Positions 34,251 through 47,344 of a stretch of 64,000 nt of DNA are shown here, piece after piece. Origin of the DNA: Cololabis saira. Lineage: Eukaryota > Chordata > Actinopteri > Beloniformes > Belonidae. Every line of letters begins with the position of its first letter. The first letter of the stretch is position 1. The notes under the pieces were generated by a model. The model did no database searches. It was not told where the DNA came from and was given only the letters and a program-made list of their open reading frames with translations. Position numbers and translations under genes: made by a program. The DNA is taken from NCBI RefSeq assembly GCF_033807715.1, contig NC_084587.1, forward strand, positions 19,701,017-19,765,016. The letters are read 5' to 3'.

Positions 34251-36010
34251 ACCCTGAGAAAACAGTGGTAAGTAAATGTGGTCATGTTTGGGATCCCTTT
34301 TTTATTACCATGTTTAAAAATAAATAATTAAATAAAAAATAAAATCATTAGAGGGTTGTGGGTCCATACAACCTCAAGCAGGTTGTATGTACATATAACG
34401 TTTTTCACAATGCAATAATTTATTCTTATCTATAATAATACTACTAATAATAATATGTACAGTTTCTGCACCTGGCATTTGAAAAAGCAGAAACTTGATA
34501 GTTTGCTGGTCTGGAGAATTTATCTCTATGTATGTTATAACACAATGCCACGAGGGAAAGACATGAACAATATTGTTGGAGGAGCAAAACCATTTAAAAA
34601 ACAATTTGTACTTCTATGTTTTTCAGTGAGAAAAATTATCTAGTATTGAACTGAGGGCAGATCATAGCCTGTTAGAGATATTAGAGATATACAATAAAGT
34701 CCAAAAGCCACATAGCACACCCCACATGGGGGGCCTGTTAGATGTTTAAGTCCACGATGGCACAATCAGGATAAGAGAGAATGAATATCATTTGCTTGCA
34801 AAGGTTGTCATGAGAAACAAAGTGCACAAATAAAGACACATCTTGTATAAATCTTGTATAAATATGACACTGGTTCATCCCTATGTCCTCATAGCCCTCT
34901 TTTACCACAATCCTATGTTCCCACAACACTATTTTCCCACTTCTCTTCATGCTGATTGGTCCACAGTGTTTGCTCAGATGGCTGCTGTTTCGTGGAAAGG
35001 TTGGGCTGTCAGGTCCGTGTTTGGGTTTCAGAGCTGTGGGAAGTGTAGGACTGTGGAAACATAGGCCTTTGTGAACGCAGACACCCTTCCCGGCCGCACA
35101 GGACCTGGAGGTGACGGAGAAAAAAAGCGCCATCAGTGTGATGAAAAAGAGACACATTTTCTTTCTCCGTTGTCTCTCAATGTAGATTCATAGCCATTAA
35201 CATATTAATCTCAGTTTTAAACGTCAAGCACAAAGAAATGCTGAATCACGCTATTGTAGCAACCAAACAGGTTTCACATTTCTGCCAGGCCTGACATCAT
35301 AACACGGTCGAACTAACTTGGTGGAAGGAAACTGGTTGATTCATCGTTACGTTTCTGATACGTGGTTCAAAGTGAGATTATTTATTTCCCCCTTCTCTTT
35401 TATTAAAAACAAAGCATCCTCAAACCACCTCTTCTTTTAAATTCCTTATTTTTCTCTCACACACTTTGTCTGAAGTGAGTGCAGCATACCCAGTTACTAT
35501 CAGTTTCAATTAGTCGCAAATGCGCGTAGGCCTATTGTATCAGTGAGCTGTTCGTGTAAAAGGTGTGTCAGGCCTCGGATTTTCAGGGAGCTCGCTGCAA
35601 ATGACGGAAGGATCGCCGTGGGAGGGGAAGGTAACTGAGGATACTCAAGATGCGCCTCTGGTGACAATGTTACGCCAGTCACATGCACGTGCAGCAGCTA
35701 CCACCCACGTATGAAAGACTGTCCTGAACTCCAGCCAACTTCAATCATCCGACTGACAGACCAAAGGAAACAAGGAGACAGCAGGCTGGAAGAATTTACC
35801 TTCAAAATACTCACACACAGCTTTTTACAGTGTTTACAGTAAATAGTTGACCGCTTTATGTGTCATCCTGGGGTCAAAAGTTAGAAGACAGTTTGCTTTC
35901 CTTTATTCTTATTCTTTATTCATGCTCTTATTACTGTATATTTTCCCAGGACGCAGAGAACAGATGGGGAAATAAAGGCAGCACGTCAGACCTTCTACTC
36001 TTAGGTAATG
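34251..36010. other. intergenic; one possible secreted-peptide exon on the minus strand
   Basis: No repeat was recognised. A minus-strand ATG at 35157 opens a hydrophobic leader-like stretch, described in its own entry. The remainder shows nothing supportable. Confidence 0.4.
35050..35157 (-). other. possible signal-peptide-coding exon (weak)
   Basis: On the minus strand, ATG in the context aaagaaaATGT starts MCLFFITLMALFFSVTSRSC, which looks like a secretion leader with a likely cleavage near the SRSCAAG part. A potential donor (ccag|gtcctg) follows in the right place for a first exon. No family was recognised, and no downstream exon was found. It may be chance. Confidence 0.15.
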
Positions 36011-36016
36011 ATTAAC

Positions 36017-36210
36017 GGGGAAGGCGACATCAGTCTTCCTCATTATGATTACTGACATGATCCTAAGATCTGCTTACACCAATAAAACCCAGGGACTTTA
36101 TGATATCCTGAAACTGGAGCAACTTATTGTGCATTTTATGCATTTAGTGCTTTTGTTGTTTATTCTTTTCTTTGCTTTGACTGAACTACAATATAAAAGA
36201 CACATTTTTA
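36017..36210 (+). repeat. direct repeat, left copy (1.4 kb apart)
   Basis: Shares gacatcagtcttcctcatt, aagatctgcttac, gaaactggagcaa and cattttatgcatttagt with 37410..37605, at roughly 80-85% identity by eye. Confidence 0.75.
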
Positions 36211-36299
36211 CATTTACTGCCACAGTCTTGAGGTTGTTTTGTGTGTGTGTGTCACAATCTTTCAGGAAAGCCTTTTCATGAGTTACGTATATTGTTTAA

Positions 36300-37405
36300 G
36301 CTGTAGCTTGCACTGTAAAGTTAAATAATAATGATTGAAAAAAAAAGGTTCTCGCTTTTAGGATTAGAGTTGTCTTTCTTTCACAGCTTCTCGGCCGTCC
36401 TTGAGGTTTTTCTGAATTACCTAACACATGATCCACCCCCACCCACCATCGACGACTTCCTGTCATAGTCAGCTGAGAGGCAGCTATACCAAAAGGTGTT
36501 TCGTCAATAAAAAATTGAAATTTACAACAACAAAAACGGAAAGCACGGTTGCACAATTCAGTCTGTGGATTAAAATACAGAAAAACAGTAAAATACTAAC
36601 TTTCTGACAGCACTCCCGCTCATGTCGTTTATGAGCAATATAACAGAGCAGCCTGTGAATTTGTGCATTTATGCAAAGATAAGCTAAATTGATACACGAT
36701 GAGGTGCAGCAGAAGTTTGCTCAGGGCGTGGGCAGCTGTCTGCGCCTGACAGTAGTTTTCATAAGAATTTCTACTCTGCTTTTGGACGATTATGACCGCT
36801 ACAATTAAATACACGTGTATTCAGTATTGTCATTGCCAAAAGAGGGAATGGAAATAAGACATTTCAAGAATGTGGAAAAATACAATAAACACTAGACGCT
36901 AAAAAAAAAAAAATCCTTGCTGACACAAGAAAAAATATCTCAAAACCCCAAAATGTCTGAAATAGTGATTGTACAGTAAATGCTGTATAAAAGATTAATG
37001 TTTGGTTAGATTTCTTGTAAATTACTGACATAGTAGAGGAAAAGAAAGAGAAACCAGCAACCAAGCAGAATAGGGTCACATGATAAGCAGATGTTGCTTA
37101 TAAAGATAAAATGACTCGTGCCAATCAAGTGATGGCCTGCACTCACAGTCACAGACCTTTGATTCCTGATAAGAGCTAAGTGTTTAGATTAGTATGAAAC
37201 TGCTTAGCAGGTCGTTATACTTTAAATTACAATCATCTTTATTATTATTACTTTCCTATCAGCAAATCTTAGCCTACCATAAAAAAAGAAAAAGAAAGAA
37301 AGGAAAAGAATGCACCCCCAACGAGGATGCTACTCTGGTGACCACTAGGAGGCAGAAATGTCCCTGATTTGAAATTTGGGGACGTGATTGCAGTGTTTTT
37401 CTCTT
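36300..37405. other. intergenic between the two direct repeats
   Basis: No coding or repeat feature was recognised beyond short A-rich runs. Confidence 0.45.
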
Positions 37406-37409
37406 TGAC

Positions 37410-37605
37410 GGGGAGGTCGACATCAGTCTTCCTCATTCTGATTACTGACAAGATCTTAAGATCTGCTTACAAAAGTAAAAGGCAGCGACCTAATGCCATC
37501 TTGAAACTGGAGCAATTTCTTTGGCATTTTATGCATTTAGTACTGTTTTTGTTGATTTTTTTTTCTTTTCTTTTACTGAAATACAATTAACATGACAAAT
37601 TTGAC
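37410..37605 (+). repeat. direct repeat, right copy
   Basis: Second copy of 36017..36210. Outside the block similarity drops, so this is either a local duplication or two copies of an unrecognised short interspersed repeat. Confidence 0.75.
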
Positions 37606-38151
37606 ATCTGCTGCGGCTTGGAGCTGTGCTTTACTGCACCCTTAAGGTTTGAAGATTGCGGCGTATTTCCTTTGTTCCCTCCACATCTGGAATTCAATTC
37701 TAAAAGTAGATATTAAAGGGATTGAAAAGAGAGGAAACCGAGAACATTACCATCACTGAGTTATATGTGAGAAAAAAGTAAAATTAATACATTTTGACAC
37801 CCCCACCCCCACCCCAAATTCATGACTTGAAAATGCAGGTGGTGCTTTGAACTGGCTCAGTGAATAACGCAGTTATCAGCTCTCAAAAATGAACGTTTCC
37901 AGCAGCCGGTTAACAAGAGCAATGTGGCGCAGCTGGAAGCAAATGTTAGATGTTGATGTCAGCAGAGAGGAGATAGAGAGGCCAGAGCCGTGCAGGTTGA
38001 GCTTCTCTACCAGAGATAATGTGTGTAGTCACCCGGCCTCTGCGTCCCGCATCAACACCATCCCTCTGGGCTATATGAGACGTCTGGGAGAGCAGAGGGG
38101 TGAAACTGGTGAGATGGCGCAGCCACTGGCCCGTGTAATAGAACGATAGAG

Positions 38152-38152
<1 letters not shown>

Positions 38153-38236
<84 letters not shown>
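38153..38236 (+). repeat. (CA)n microsatellite
   Basis: About 42 uninterrupted CA units. Cysteine/valine frames over it are artefacts. Confidence 0.98.
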
Positions 38237-38238
<2 letters not shown>

Positions 38239-38751
38239 TTGTATTTTAAAAGGTGAACCAGTGGTTCGGTCTTTAGTGTAATCACAACTGTGGTTATGTT
38301 TCACGTAAATTGTGGTTTTTAGTTAAATTGGTTGCTTTTCTAAGGGCACAAGCAAAAGTTGGGACACATTTATTTACCTATCTATATCTATTTATCTACA
38401 TATATATAAATGACAACAAAAGCTATATTTTGTCGGGGTAAAGCAGGCTTATGAGTAGCAGAGCTGGATTTGGGAAGTGTTGGAAAGGGTACATGTTCAG
38501 AAAAGGTACAGACTTTTTCAGGAGGGTTTTTGTAATTTTATACAATTTTAAAACAGAGCGAATACATTTTTTTCATGTCCAAATATGATTTTTTTAAATA
38601 GCACTGGCTTATTTCTAAGGAAGCAGTTTTTGTGGTCTCCTGTCCTGACTATTGGCAAAAAGCATCCAAATTTACACGGTGAACATCACAGCAAAGAGGA
38701 CTCAAGAACGTAATGACGGATGAGAAAACTAGAGAGTGACAGAGCAAGAGA

Positions 38752-38806
38752 TCAAAATATTGCTCCGTTAAGGAGCAAAATATTGCTCCGTTAAGGAGCA
38801 AGATTT
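38752..38806 (+). repeat. tandem palindromic 23-bp unit
   Basis: The unit aaaatattgctccgttaagg is repeated twice. Each copy contains the inverted repeat GCTCC-gttaa-GGAGC. Confidence 0.85.
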
Positions 38807-39019
38807 GCACTAAAACCTCTAAAAGCTCATGTGTCTTATCCCCATTGAGAAATTCTCATATACAAAATACCTGTATAAGCCAAATGAGGATATTAAAAAA
38901 AAAATGTACACACTAATCATTCCAAGGCTTTACACCATGACATCAACAAAGTGTTTATTGAACTAATAACACATGTCCAGACCACAAGCTTAAAGTTACT
39001 CTATGTAACCAGACTTCTT

Positions 39020-39482
39020 CTGACCACATGGGTGCAGCATATCACCAGAAAGTGCAGCATATCACCAGAAAGTGCACCTAAAGATATATTTGGACTCCAC
39101 CTTCCCTCGTTCTAGCACCTGAACCCGTCCAGGGTCTGGAAACGGGCGAAGAAAATGTTGACGCCTCACACCCTACACTCAAACTTCTTCCATCTGGTAG
39201 CGCTACAGAGCAGTGTGCAACAAAACCACCCGCCACAGAGTTTCTGTCCTCAGGCCGTCACTCTGCTGAACTTTCAATAGTCACAGAAAAGGGAGATATT
39301 TGTGCAATATCTTCATGTCTGTAAATATTGGTTCTGTCTTGTGTACACATTTTTTTTATTGCTGTAGCTTTTATTTTATTTCATATATTTTATTGTATTT
39401 TTTTTTCTAGCCTTAAGAGACAAAGTCTTCTGCATCAAATTCCACATTTATTTGCACAAACCTTACAAATAAAGTTGATTAT
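39020..39482 (+). repeat. LINE-like 3' remnant
   Basis: Contains ttcttccatctggtagcgct and tctgtcctcaggccgtcact, DNA forms of the LPSG-R and PQAV motifs at the end of a fish LINE polyprotein. A tail follows, ending cttacaaataaagttgatta. A 20-bp unit (gtgcagcatatcaccagaaa) is doubled at 39031..39072. Confidence 0.55.
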
Positions 39483-42400
39483 GATTGTCAGTGTTTTGTC
39501 AACACAACAGATTGTTACGCCCCCATGTGGTCAGTAGTGGCATTGCTACATATAACGGCTTTAAAGCTGCATGTTCAGAATAACTAATAAATTCAGAGAA
39601 AAAACATCGCCATGCCTGCAAGGTCGTCATTTCTCTACATTAACAACCGGCACAGCAGTTTCCAGTTTTCTTCCTGTCAAGTGCTCTGACGGTCTCCAGG
39701 AGATCTTCGTCAGACGCCAGAGGTGTCTGCTCTCACTAGGGAATGTGACATCATATCAGTTCTTGTTTGGCTTATTTTGACTCGTTCTTCCAGAAAAGAA
39801 ATAACAAAATCAGTAGCTCTGCAAGGTAAGCAGTCACTCTAACACAGGGACACTGTCCAACCCTGTCTGTCATTTTTATTCTCTGAGTTGTAATGATGGC
39901 AAAATGAGCTGAGTTAAAAAAGAAACAGTAACTCACTAAAAATAAAACTAAACAGTCACACTGAAAATTAAGAAAAAAAATAAAATAAAACATGCTTACA
40001 GCAAAATAACCACATGACAAAACAAGTGAATAAGCCCCATCGTCTGGGAATGTGTGTGAACAATCACGCAAGAAATTCCACCTGCAGACAGGGAAGAGTA
40101 TGTTATAAATCATCGTTTACCTCTGATTGGATCCTTCCACAACCCTTATACCTGACAATGAGGACCTGTTTACATCTTCACCACTAGATGGCACTGTGCC
40201 AACACCAGTAACCTCTCAGAGCACACTGACCTTATTCACTATCTATCTAATTACACATTAGACCTGTAATATGCCATTCCACATCCGTAGGTCTCAAATG
40301 AATGGCTTCCCCTCCCCTCATCGCTCTCCCTCTCTCTCTCCCTCTCTCTCTCCCTCTCTCTCTCTCTATCCTTTCCTCCCCCACCTCCATCTTCACACTG
40401 TTCCGGCCAGCTTCCCTCCCAATCACCGTCACTGGCAGGCCACAACAGCGGGGGAGGCTTTGTGGGTGGGGTGGGAGGAAGAGATGGATGTGATGAGAGG
40501 TGGAGACGCTTTGCTGACATGACGGCACATGTACATGTTTACAGGTGTGTTACAGGTGCATTCGGGTATGCGTGCCCGTTTTCGTTGCTGCAAATTTCTG
40601 CATTTGTGTAATGCGCCCGGTTGCCGGCCTTAAGTCGTGGCTCCTGGAGCAACAATGTTGTGGCAACTATGATTTGACATTTGTGAAGGATAAATATAAA
40701 CAATTTGATTGAAGCTGTAAAACCTGACCAGTTGCAGTTGAAATAAAAAATGCTGAAAAGAAAAATAAGACACCAGTTGCAATGATTGTGACAACAGTGT
40801 TTGTTGCATTGACTCTGAAAAGATGCTGCTTTTAACCACTGTTCCTTTTTTTCCCCTAAACTGTGTGATTCATTTGATAATTTTTACCTCTTTTTTGTTA
40901 ATATGTGCATAATCTATTCCAAATTTTTGATAAATTTCAAAGTTCAGTTTAAAGGTAGGTAAAAGATTTCTGGATGACAGCGTGGCAAATATCTGTTGAT
41001 ATTTGAACAAAAAGCCAATACACATTAAACACCAACAAAACCAGCACAGACAGATGTTAGAGCAATGTTAATTTAATATTTGAAGACTGTTCAGTAAACT
41101 TTCCTGCTTTGAAAACAGAGGAAATGAGGATAAAAGAAAGAATACAATTGTTCCATATTGAATTCCAAAAGCATAAGAAGAAAGTGGTAGAATTCATTTA
41201 ATTATAGAGGAAACATTCTTTTCAGCATTTTAAACAATATATTTATTTCACTTTTTATGTTTTAGAAAGTCATGTGAATTAAGTACAAACATTGGACAAC
41301 TCATATCAGTATTCATTAAGGCTTTTTCACAGTTAGTTTTTGGAAAGGGCTGCCTGTAGCACATGTAGGCCATGTTCACACCATCGCGCTGACTGACTCA
41401 GTCACCAATGCTTTAAGCTCATCTCTCCACACCAACTCTTGCTATCGTTTGTTTTGGCTCCTGCGTGTTGTGCCACACTTTTACAGGAATTAATTGTTGC
41501 ATCAGTAAGTTCTGCATATATTAAAGATATCTGTTAATTAGGCAGGCATTCAGGGTTGCGTTTACGCTATTAAAATAATGTGGTCAAATGTGGCCCAGAG
41601 CACCTGTGAATTTGATCCAGATCTCTGTAGGTGTGTTTCCATCAGTGGGGGTTCTGGGTAAAACCGCCAGTGGGGAACGTTTAACAGGGTCAACCCCTTC
41701 CTCAGCTCCTTCAGCCAGCATGCCTACATTACACTGTAACGCTACATAAGAACCATTGACCGGACAAACGGACGTTAATACCAGGTCTAAGCAGGGCCTA
41801 GGAAATTGAAACAACAGATTCCCACTAAGAAAGGCAAGCCCACAGGAATATAACGAAGAACATTAACTGTTTTTACTCAATTCCTGATACAAGAAAGGGT
41901 CAGGTCTGGATGACGTAAATAACATTTTCAGAGAATTGCTTCTTAGATTGCAAGAAAACCAAGTCAAACTTCTATTTGGCAGTTTCTGTTTGACTTCAGG
42001 TGACTTTTTGTAGAAAGGATTGGTCCAGTAGACCGATGAATTCAGGCCTAAAACTTTTGGATTCAATAAGAAAGGTATGTTTATTGATTAAAAGAATGTG
42101 ATATGACAACAAAACACTCTCAGCACATGAAACAAGGAGGGTTTTGAAGACAGTATATTTATAATAAACATATACAGGTGACTGCGCCTAGAAGTTTGAT
42201 ATGAAGGTTTTGCCTCAGACCTATGTTTCCAAACCTAAATATGATTGCAAATCTGTGGAGAAACCTCATAACGCTCTAATTTAGCTAAACAAGACAAACC
42301 GAATAAGAACTGATAGATATAAACTGTAGCCGACAAGACAAAAGTGTTTACAAGCTCTGAAATCTATGAAAATGGCCTGTTACATGCAGGTGTAGATTTC

Positions 42401-43600
42401 CTCCACTTTGTCCTTGGTCCATTTTGTTATATATCATTTTGAAACTGTAAAATACAAATATAAAAACATACATTTGCTCACTTTTCAATTTTTATTTCTT
42501 CTGGAAATAAGTTTGTATCATTTACGTATCTATCCACAAAAACCTTTGTGTACACTTTAACAGTTGACACCTATACTCATATAATTTCTCTCCCCACAGC
42601 ATAGAAGTGAAGCCAAATGTGACGTATCAGATCCATACAAATTTAGAGATTTGCATGGAAATGTGTTACAGTTTTTAGAGGATATGATCTATGATCTACC
42701 TCTGTGATCCAGGAGTGCAGGAAATGTGGTAAAAGTGAGCCTAATACCTCTAAACTTCGAAATAAACTATGATGCTTTTACCCTTGATGAGCCAGCAATG
42801 CCATAGAGCCGTGCATCTTACAAATAACTAGCAAACTGTTCTGTGTTCATCACAGAAATACATTTTCCCTCCATGCCAGGATATGCAGAACTTGTTCAGC
42901 CCATTAAAATCCCAGAAGAATGATTAGATGAAAAACGACCTGATTCATTTTGTAATTAATGACGTTGAAACTTAACAGCATAGATGCTGGAGGGGCTGCG
43001 TGAGGAATCATCTTAAACTTGACAATCCCTTAGAACATTTAGACTGCATATGTACATATTTGGTTACTAAAGAAGTGTGAAGAAATTTTGTTAAGAGAAA
43101 CGCAACACTCCGGAAGTTAGACGTTTCACTACACCCTCAAGAACTGAGACGTTGGACCCTCAGCAGAGAGTTTTAATGCAGCGTGAGTGAACTGAAAGTA
43201 GATCACTGCAACACCGTCCTTATTCCTAATTCACCTGGTAATTTCACAAATATTAACACGCAACCAGTGCATTATCACAGCCCGATGGACACTCGTTGTC
43301 CAGCTTAGCACGCTACACTGAATGCATGATATCATTACATCAGTACACACCAGGTGTGTGATACTCCAGTCCAAGACTCCAAGGGAGCTCTGATTTTAAG
43401 GACTTGTGACTTGTCTCGGATTTGAGCTCCGTTGACACTCACTTTACCTTGTGCCTTAACTGTCTTCCGAGCTGTAGATCAGAGACAGGTCCTCAGATTT
43501 TTATTTCATTTTTTTTTTTTCATAGGGCATGTATCTGTCCTGCTTCCTGAATTCCTGGTCTGTTTCCACACTCTTATGTTTCCTTAACAGTGCCTTTTAT
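39483..43600. other. intergenic, no gene recognised
   Basis: Long unremarkable stretch with a CT-rich patch at 40322..40382. Open frames are short and unlike known families. No DM-domain (dmrta1) or other neighbour expected from mammalian 9p21 was found. Confidence 0.5.
40322..40382 (+). repeat. (CT)n-rich low-complexity tract
   Basis: Alternating ctctctccctctctc on the plus strand. Ser/Leu/Pro or Arg/Glu frames here are artefacts. Confidence 0.92.
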
Positions 43601-43617
43601 TCTTCAATTTTTGTTAA

Positions 43618-43637
43618 AATAAATAAATAATAATATT

Positions 43638-43717
<80 letters not shown>
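43618..43717 (+). repeat. (TAA)n microsatellite
   Basis: About 33 near-perfect AAT/TAA units, starting with a few aaataaat variants. Confidence 0.95.
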
Positions 43718-43719
<2 letters not shown>

Positions 43720-44750
43720 CCATCATTATAGTTACTTCAGACTCCCTATCTCATGTCTTTTGGGTCCAACTCCTTCAAACCTGACAGTGTTTTTCTTGCC
43801 CAATTCAAAACAACATAACTGTTTTTTGTTTTGTTTTTTGTAAATTATACAACAAGACCCTCTGTTTTTGTTGACAAAAAACAAACAAACAAAAAGGTTT
43901 TCCTAAAGTTCTGGAATGTAAAATATTCTATATAGGCAGAATCTTTAAAGTGTTTAAATTAGTTTAGATTCAAATGAAAGTAAGTGCTGTGTTTTAATTG
44001 CCTCAAACCAAGCAGTTTATGTACAAAGAAGCTGATTGACCCTCTTTCCACCTCTGTCAAGTTGTCACATCGTATAAGAGGAATATTACATATTTCTTGC
44101 CCAAAGCAGACAGACCAAACACAGACTCTAGATCTTTTTCATGTTTTTCTTTGTAACCACCATTATTTGGGCACACGAAGTAGATATTCAGTTGCTTGGC
44201 GTTTATAATTTGTGCTGCCAGATGTCTGTATATCTTACAAACAGGACCTTTAAAAGTGTCCTCTTGTAAAGCACTGTTAATGCAATTTCAGCTCTAATTA
44301 GATGTGTACAATGTGCAGTTTAAGTGCCACTACCCCCATTGAACAGCAGTTTCTGTATTTCAATGATCAAGGCTCCAATTGTTAAAAAGAAAGAAAAAAA
44401 AAAAGATGTTGACGTTGTTCTCGTCGCTCAGATATGCTCCAGTGCAGACCAGTAGGTGACGGCTTCACTCGCTGCATCCGGTCCCTCTTCGTGGGCAGTT
44501 GTTCAAAAGAAAGTCACTGCTTCACTTTCAGTTTTGCACCATTTAGGAATCTCATTCATTATGGCAACAGAAGGGAAGGTGAGATATGCATCAGGATGTT
44601 AAAATGTAATTAAGTATTTTGATTTAAGATATAACTGTTAAACACATTTAAAAATGTAATGTCAAAATTAAGTCATATGAGTTAAGTTGATCCCAACCTC
44701 TGATACATTTGCTTACCTGTGTCAATAGTCATAGTAGCCTACTGTATGTA
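43718..44750. other. intergenic, nothing recognised
   Basis: No supported gene or element. Confidence 0.45.
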
Positions 44751-44752
44751 TA

Positions 44753-44756
<4 letters not shown>

Positions 44757-44845
<89 letters not shown>
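44757..44845 (+). repeat. (TG)n microsatellite
   Basis: About 44 TG units, nearly uninterrupted. Confidence 0.98.
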
Positions 44846-44846
<1 letters not shown>

Positions 44847-45307
44847 ATCTGAAGGTCTACGGATCAAGTCACAGTAATTTTCCAATTTCTCAGTTATCTT
44901 CATTATGAGCTCAGGCCTGCTTCATTAAGAAGCCTGTTCACGCCTCCTACCCCAGCAAAATACTTCATACATAAAATCCCTAATTTCCTGTCTGAGTGCG
45001 TGCGGGTAATTGAATCATTTCACACAGAGGAAAGACAAGGATCACTCTGTTGAAGGTGTTCCCACAGACTCTAGGACAACGTGGCCACAATTGTCGGTGA
45101 ATACGTGTCAGATGTTTACGTTGGGACAGACCAGCCATGGGAAATTCGGGGCCTCAGTGTTTATATTGCCATTTTTATTTTGTTAGGAGGAGTAGATCAT
45201 TCATTTCATGAAGCATTTTTCATGTTATGCATTAAAATAGTTTTATATCATGGTATTAGAAAATAAATCAGTGCTCCGAGATTAAGACAAAAAGCAATTG
45301 TGGTTGG

Positions 45308-46112
45308 ACGACACTTGGCACAAAATAATACAGGGAATTTTTTAATCTTCCATCTGTCTTAGACATGCTGTCATTCAGTTTAAAATTGTACATCGTCTGC
45401 ACTGGTCTAAAGTTAGGCTCTCTAAGATCAGTGCTGATATCGACCCCACTTGTGATAGGTGCGGGCGAGATCCAGCCACTCTCCTACACATGTTCTGGAC
45501 GTGTCCAAAGCTCTGCGCTTTCTGGCAGCCCATCTTTGAGACCTTTTCTAAGATCTTTGCAAAAAGCCTTTCACCGTCTCCATTCATTGCACTTTTTGGT
45601 GTACCTCAGATAGACTCCCAGCTAGAGATGTGGGAAAAAATGATGGTGGCTTTCTGCTCTCTCCTAGCTAGGAGACTGATATTACTGAAATGGAAAGACC
45701 CAGCACCTCCAACATACAGTCATTGGGTTCGGGAAATCATGTACCATATCAAGTTGGAGAAGATCAGATACACAATAAGGGGGTCTACTAGAAAATTTTA
45801 TAACATTTGGCAGCCTTTCTTAATGTTTGTTGAAGATATGGAGGCAGACAGTATAGTACACTAAACCTCTGTTGCTGTCCTCAGTCATCTTTTACTATTG
45901 TATCTCTTTTGTTGCTATTTGTTTGTTTTTTGTTATCTGGCTATATGAGCACTGAATGCTGAACTATGTATTTCATACTGTGAACTCTATATGTCTGGTA
46001 TTTGGGGGGGGGGTCGATGGGTTTTTTGTTTTCTTCTTGTGTGTCCTGTTGAACTTATGTTAAACTGTAAACTATAACTTGTAAAACTAAATAAAAACAC
46101 CTTGATCAAAAA
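45308..46112 (+). mobile_element. 5'-truncated L1-like LINE with target duplication and A tail
   Basis: The coding part (with a frame change near 45490) reads FKIVHRLHWSKVRLSKI, CDRCGRDPATLLHMFWTC, then FWQPIFETFSKIF and YHIKLEKIRYTIRGS before a stop at 45862. The C-x2-C-x8-H-x4-C pattern is the zinc-knuckle found at the C-terminus of L1/Tx1-type ORF2. The 3' end is an A run after aaataaaaacaccttgatc. The string AAAAGCAATTGTGGT occurs on both sides (about 45291..45305 and 46112..46126), a 15-bp target duplication. The insertion looks fairly recent. Confidence 0.85.
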
Positions 46113-46734
46113 AAAAAGCAATTGTGGTGGCTGAGGCACTGTACAAAAAATGTGACAAATTATTTTAAGTGGGCTGAATGAAATGATTCTTCATCCTTTC
46201 TGCCAATCAACCAGACTTTCTGCTTGCTTCTGTGATATCTACTTGCACTCGTCTCATGCAAACTCTTTGCTCATTAGCTTGTTGTAAGCACGGATTTACC
46301 GTACATTGTCGTCGTTTGTTTGAAGCCAACAAGGGCGTAAGAAGCGTTGCAGTTCTTTAGCTGGCCACTGGGGGCTGGCTCTAAAAGCGAGTCTGTCTCC
46401 ATTTCCCTTTGACCCCATGTTGAAATGTCTAATTCTCCAGCAGAAATAAACATTTTTACAGCCTGATTCATATCCATGATAACCATACAGGGGGTGATTT
46501 TAATCCATTTATTTTTCAAACCACATCACATAAAATTATATCAAGCAGCAAGAGTCTGTATAAATAGTGGTGTGGTCTTTTGATTGACAGCAGCCATAGC
46601 CGGTGACTTATCACCTAGCTATGACTTTTACCACTTAGCACTTCTGAGCTGAAAATAAACCAAACAGAGCATAATCATTTTCATTTTGAAGATAATATGA
46701 CTTGTTGGTCTTATTTTTTGTATGTTGCAGAATG

Positions 46735-47232
46735 CACGCTACACCGGACAAAAAATAAGACCATACCTGACTCAGTGTGCAACTCAACTCCTTGTGTAGG
46801 CTATGCTAATATCCTACCATAACTACTGCAATTCCCTGCTAGCTGGGCCTCCAGCTTGTGTAATCAAACCTGTAGAAAAGGTCCAGAATGCAGCTGCGTG
46901 TTCGGCCTTTAATCAACCCAGAAAGGCACACTCTGCTCATAGATCTACACTGATTGCTCGGATACAACAAGGTGATCTTGGGGAACACCGACTAGCCTTG
47001 CCCTCTCTTCACACTGGGCCACCAGAGCCAAGTCAACCCACTCTACGATCAAGAAAGTATTGAATACTTTTCCCTTCCAAGTACACCTTCCTAAACTGAG
47101 CTTTAATGTTGTCTTAGCACTAACTTAACTGCATTTAATTTGTACTCTACCATGTTACTGTGGGTTGATAGTGTTACTCTGTTGTAAATCACATTGGATG
47201 AAAGCGTCTTCTAAATGTAATGGAATGGAATA
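46735..47232 (+). mobile_element. L2-like LINE 3' fragment
   Basis: The frame from 46803 reads YHNYCNSLLAGPPACVIKPV then EKVQNAAACSAFNQPRKAH, a typical fish L2-type C-terminal block with stops. The tail tggatgaaagcgtcttctaa matches the usual end of this family. Confidence 0.72.
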
Positions 47233-47344
47233 AAATGTAGTTTAATGTGCTAAGACACCACTGAAACTGGCTTTGGGTTGGCTTGGAAGGGTTCAGAAGC
47301 TCAGCAAAGCAGCCGAAGAATGTTCGCTTCCATGTGAAGACTGC

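Noticed and set aside
37946..38304. Cys-Val repeat proteins
   Set aside because: Translation of a (CA)n microsatellite.
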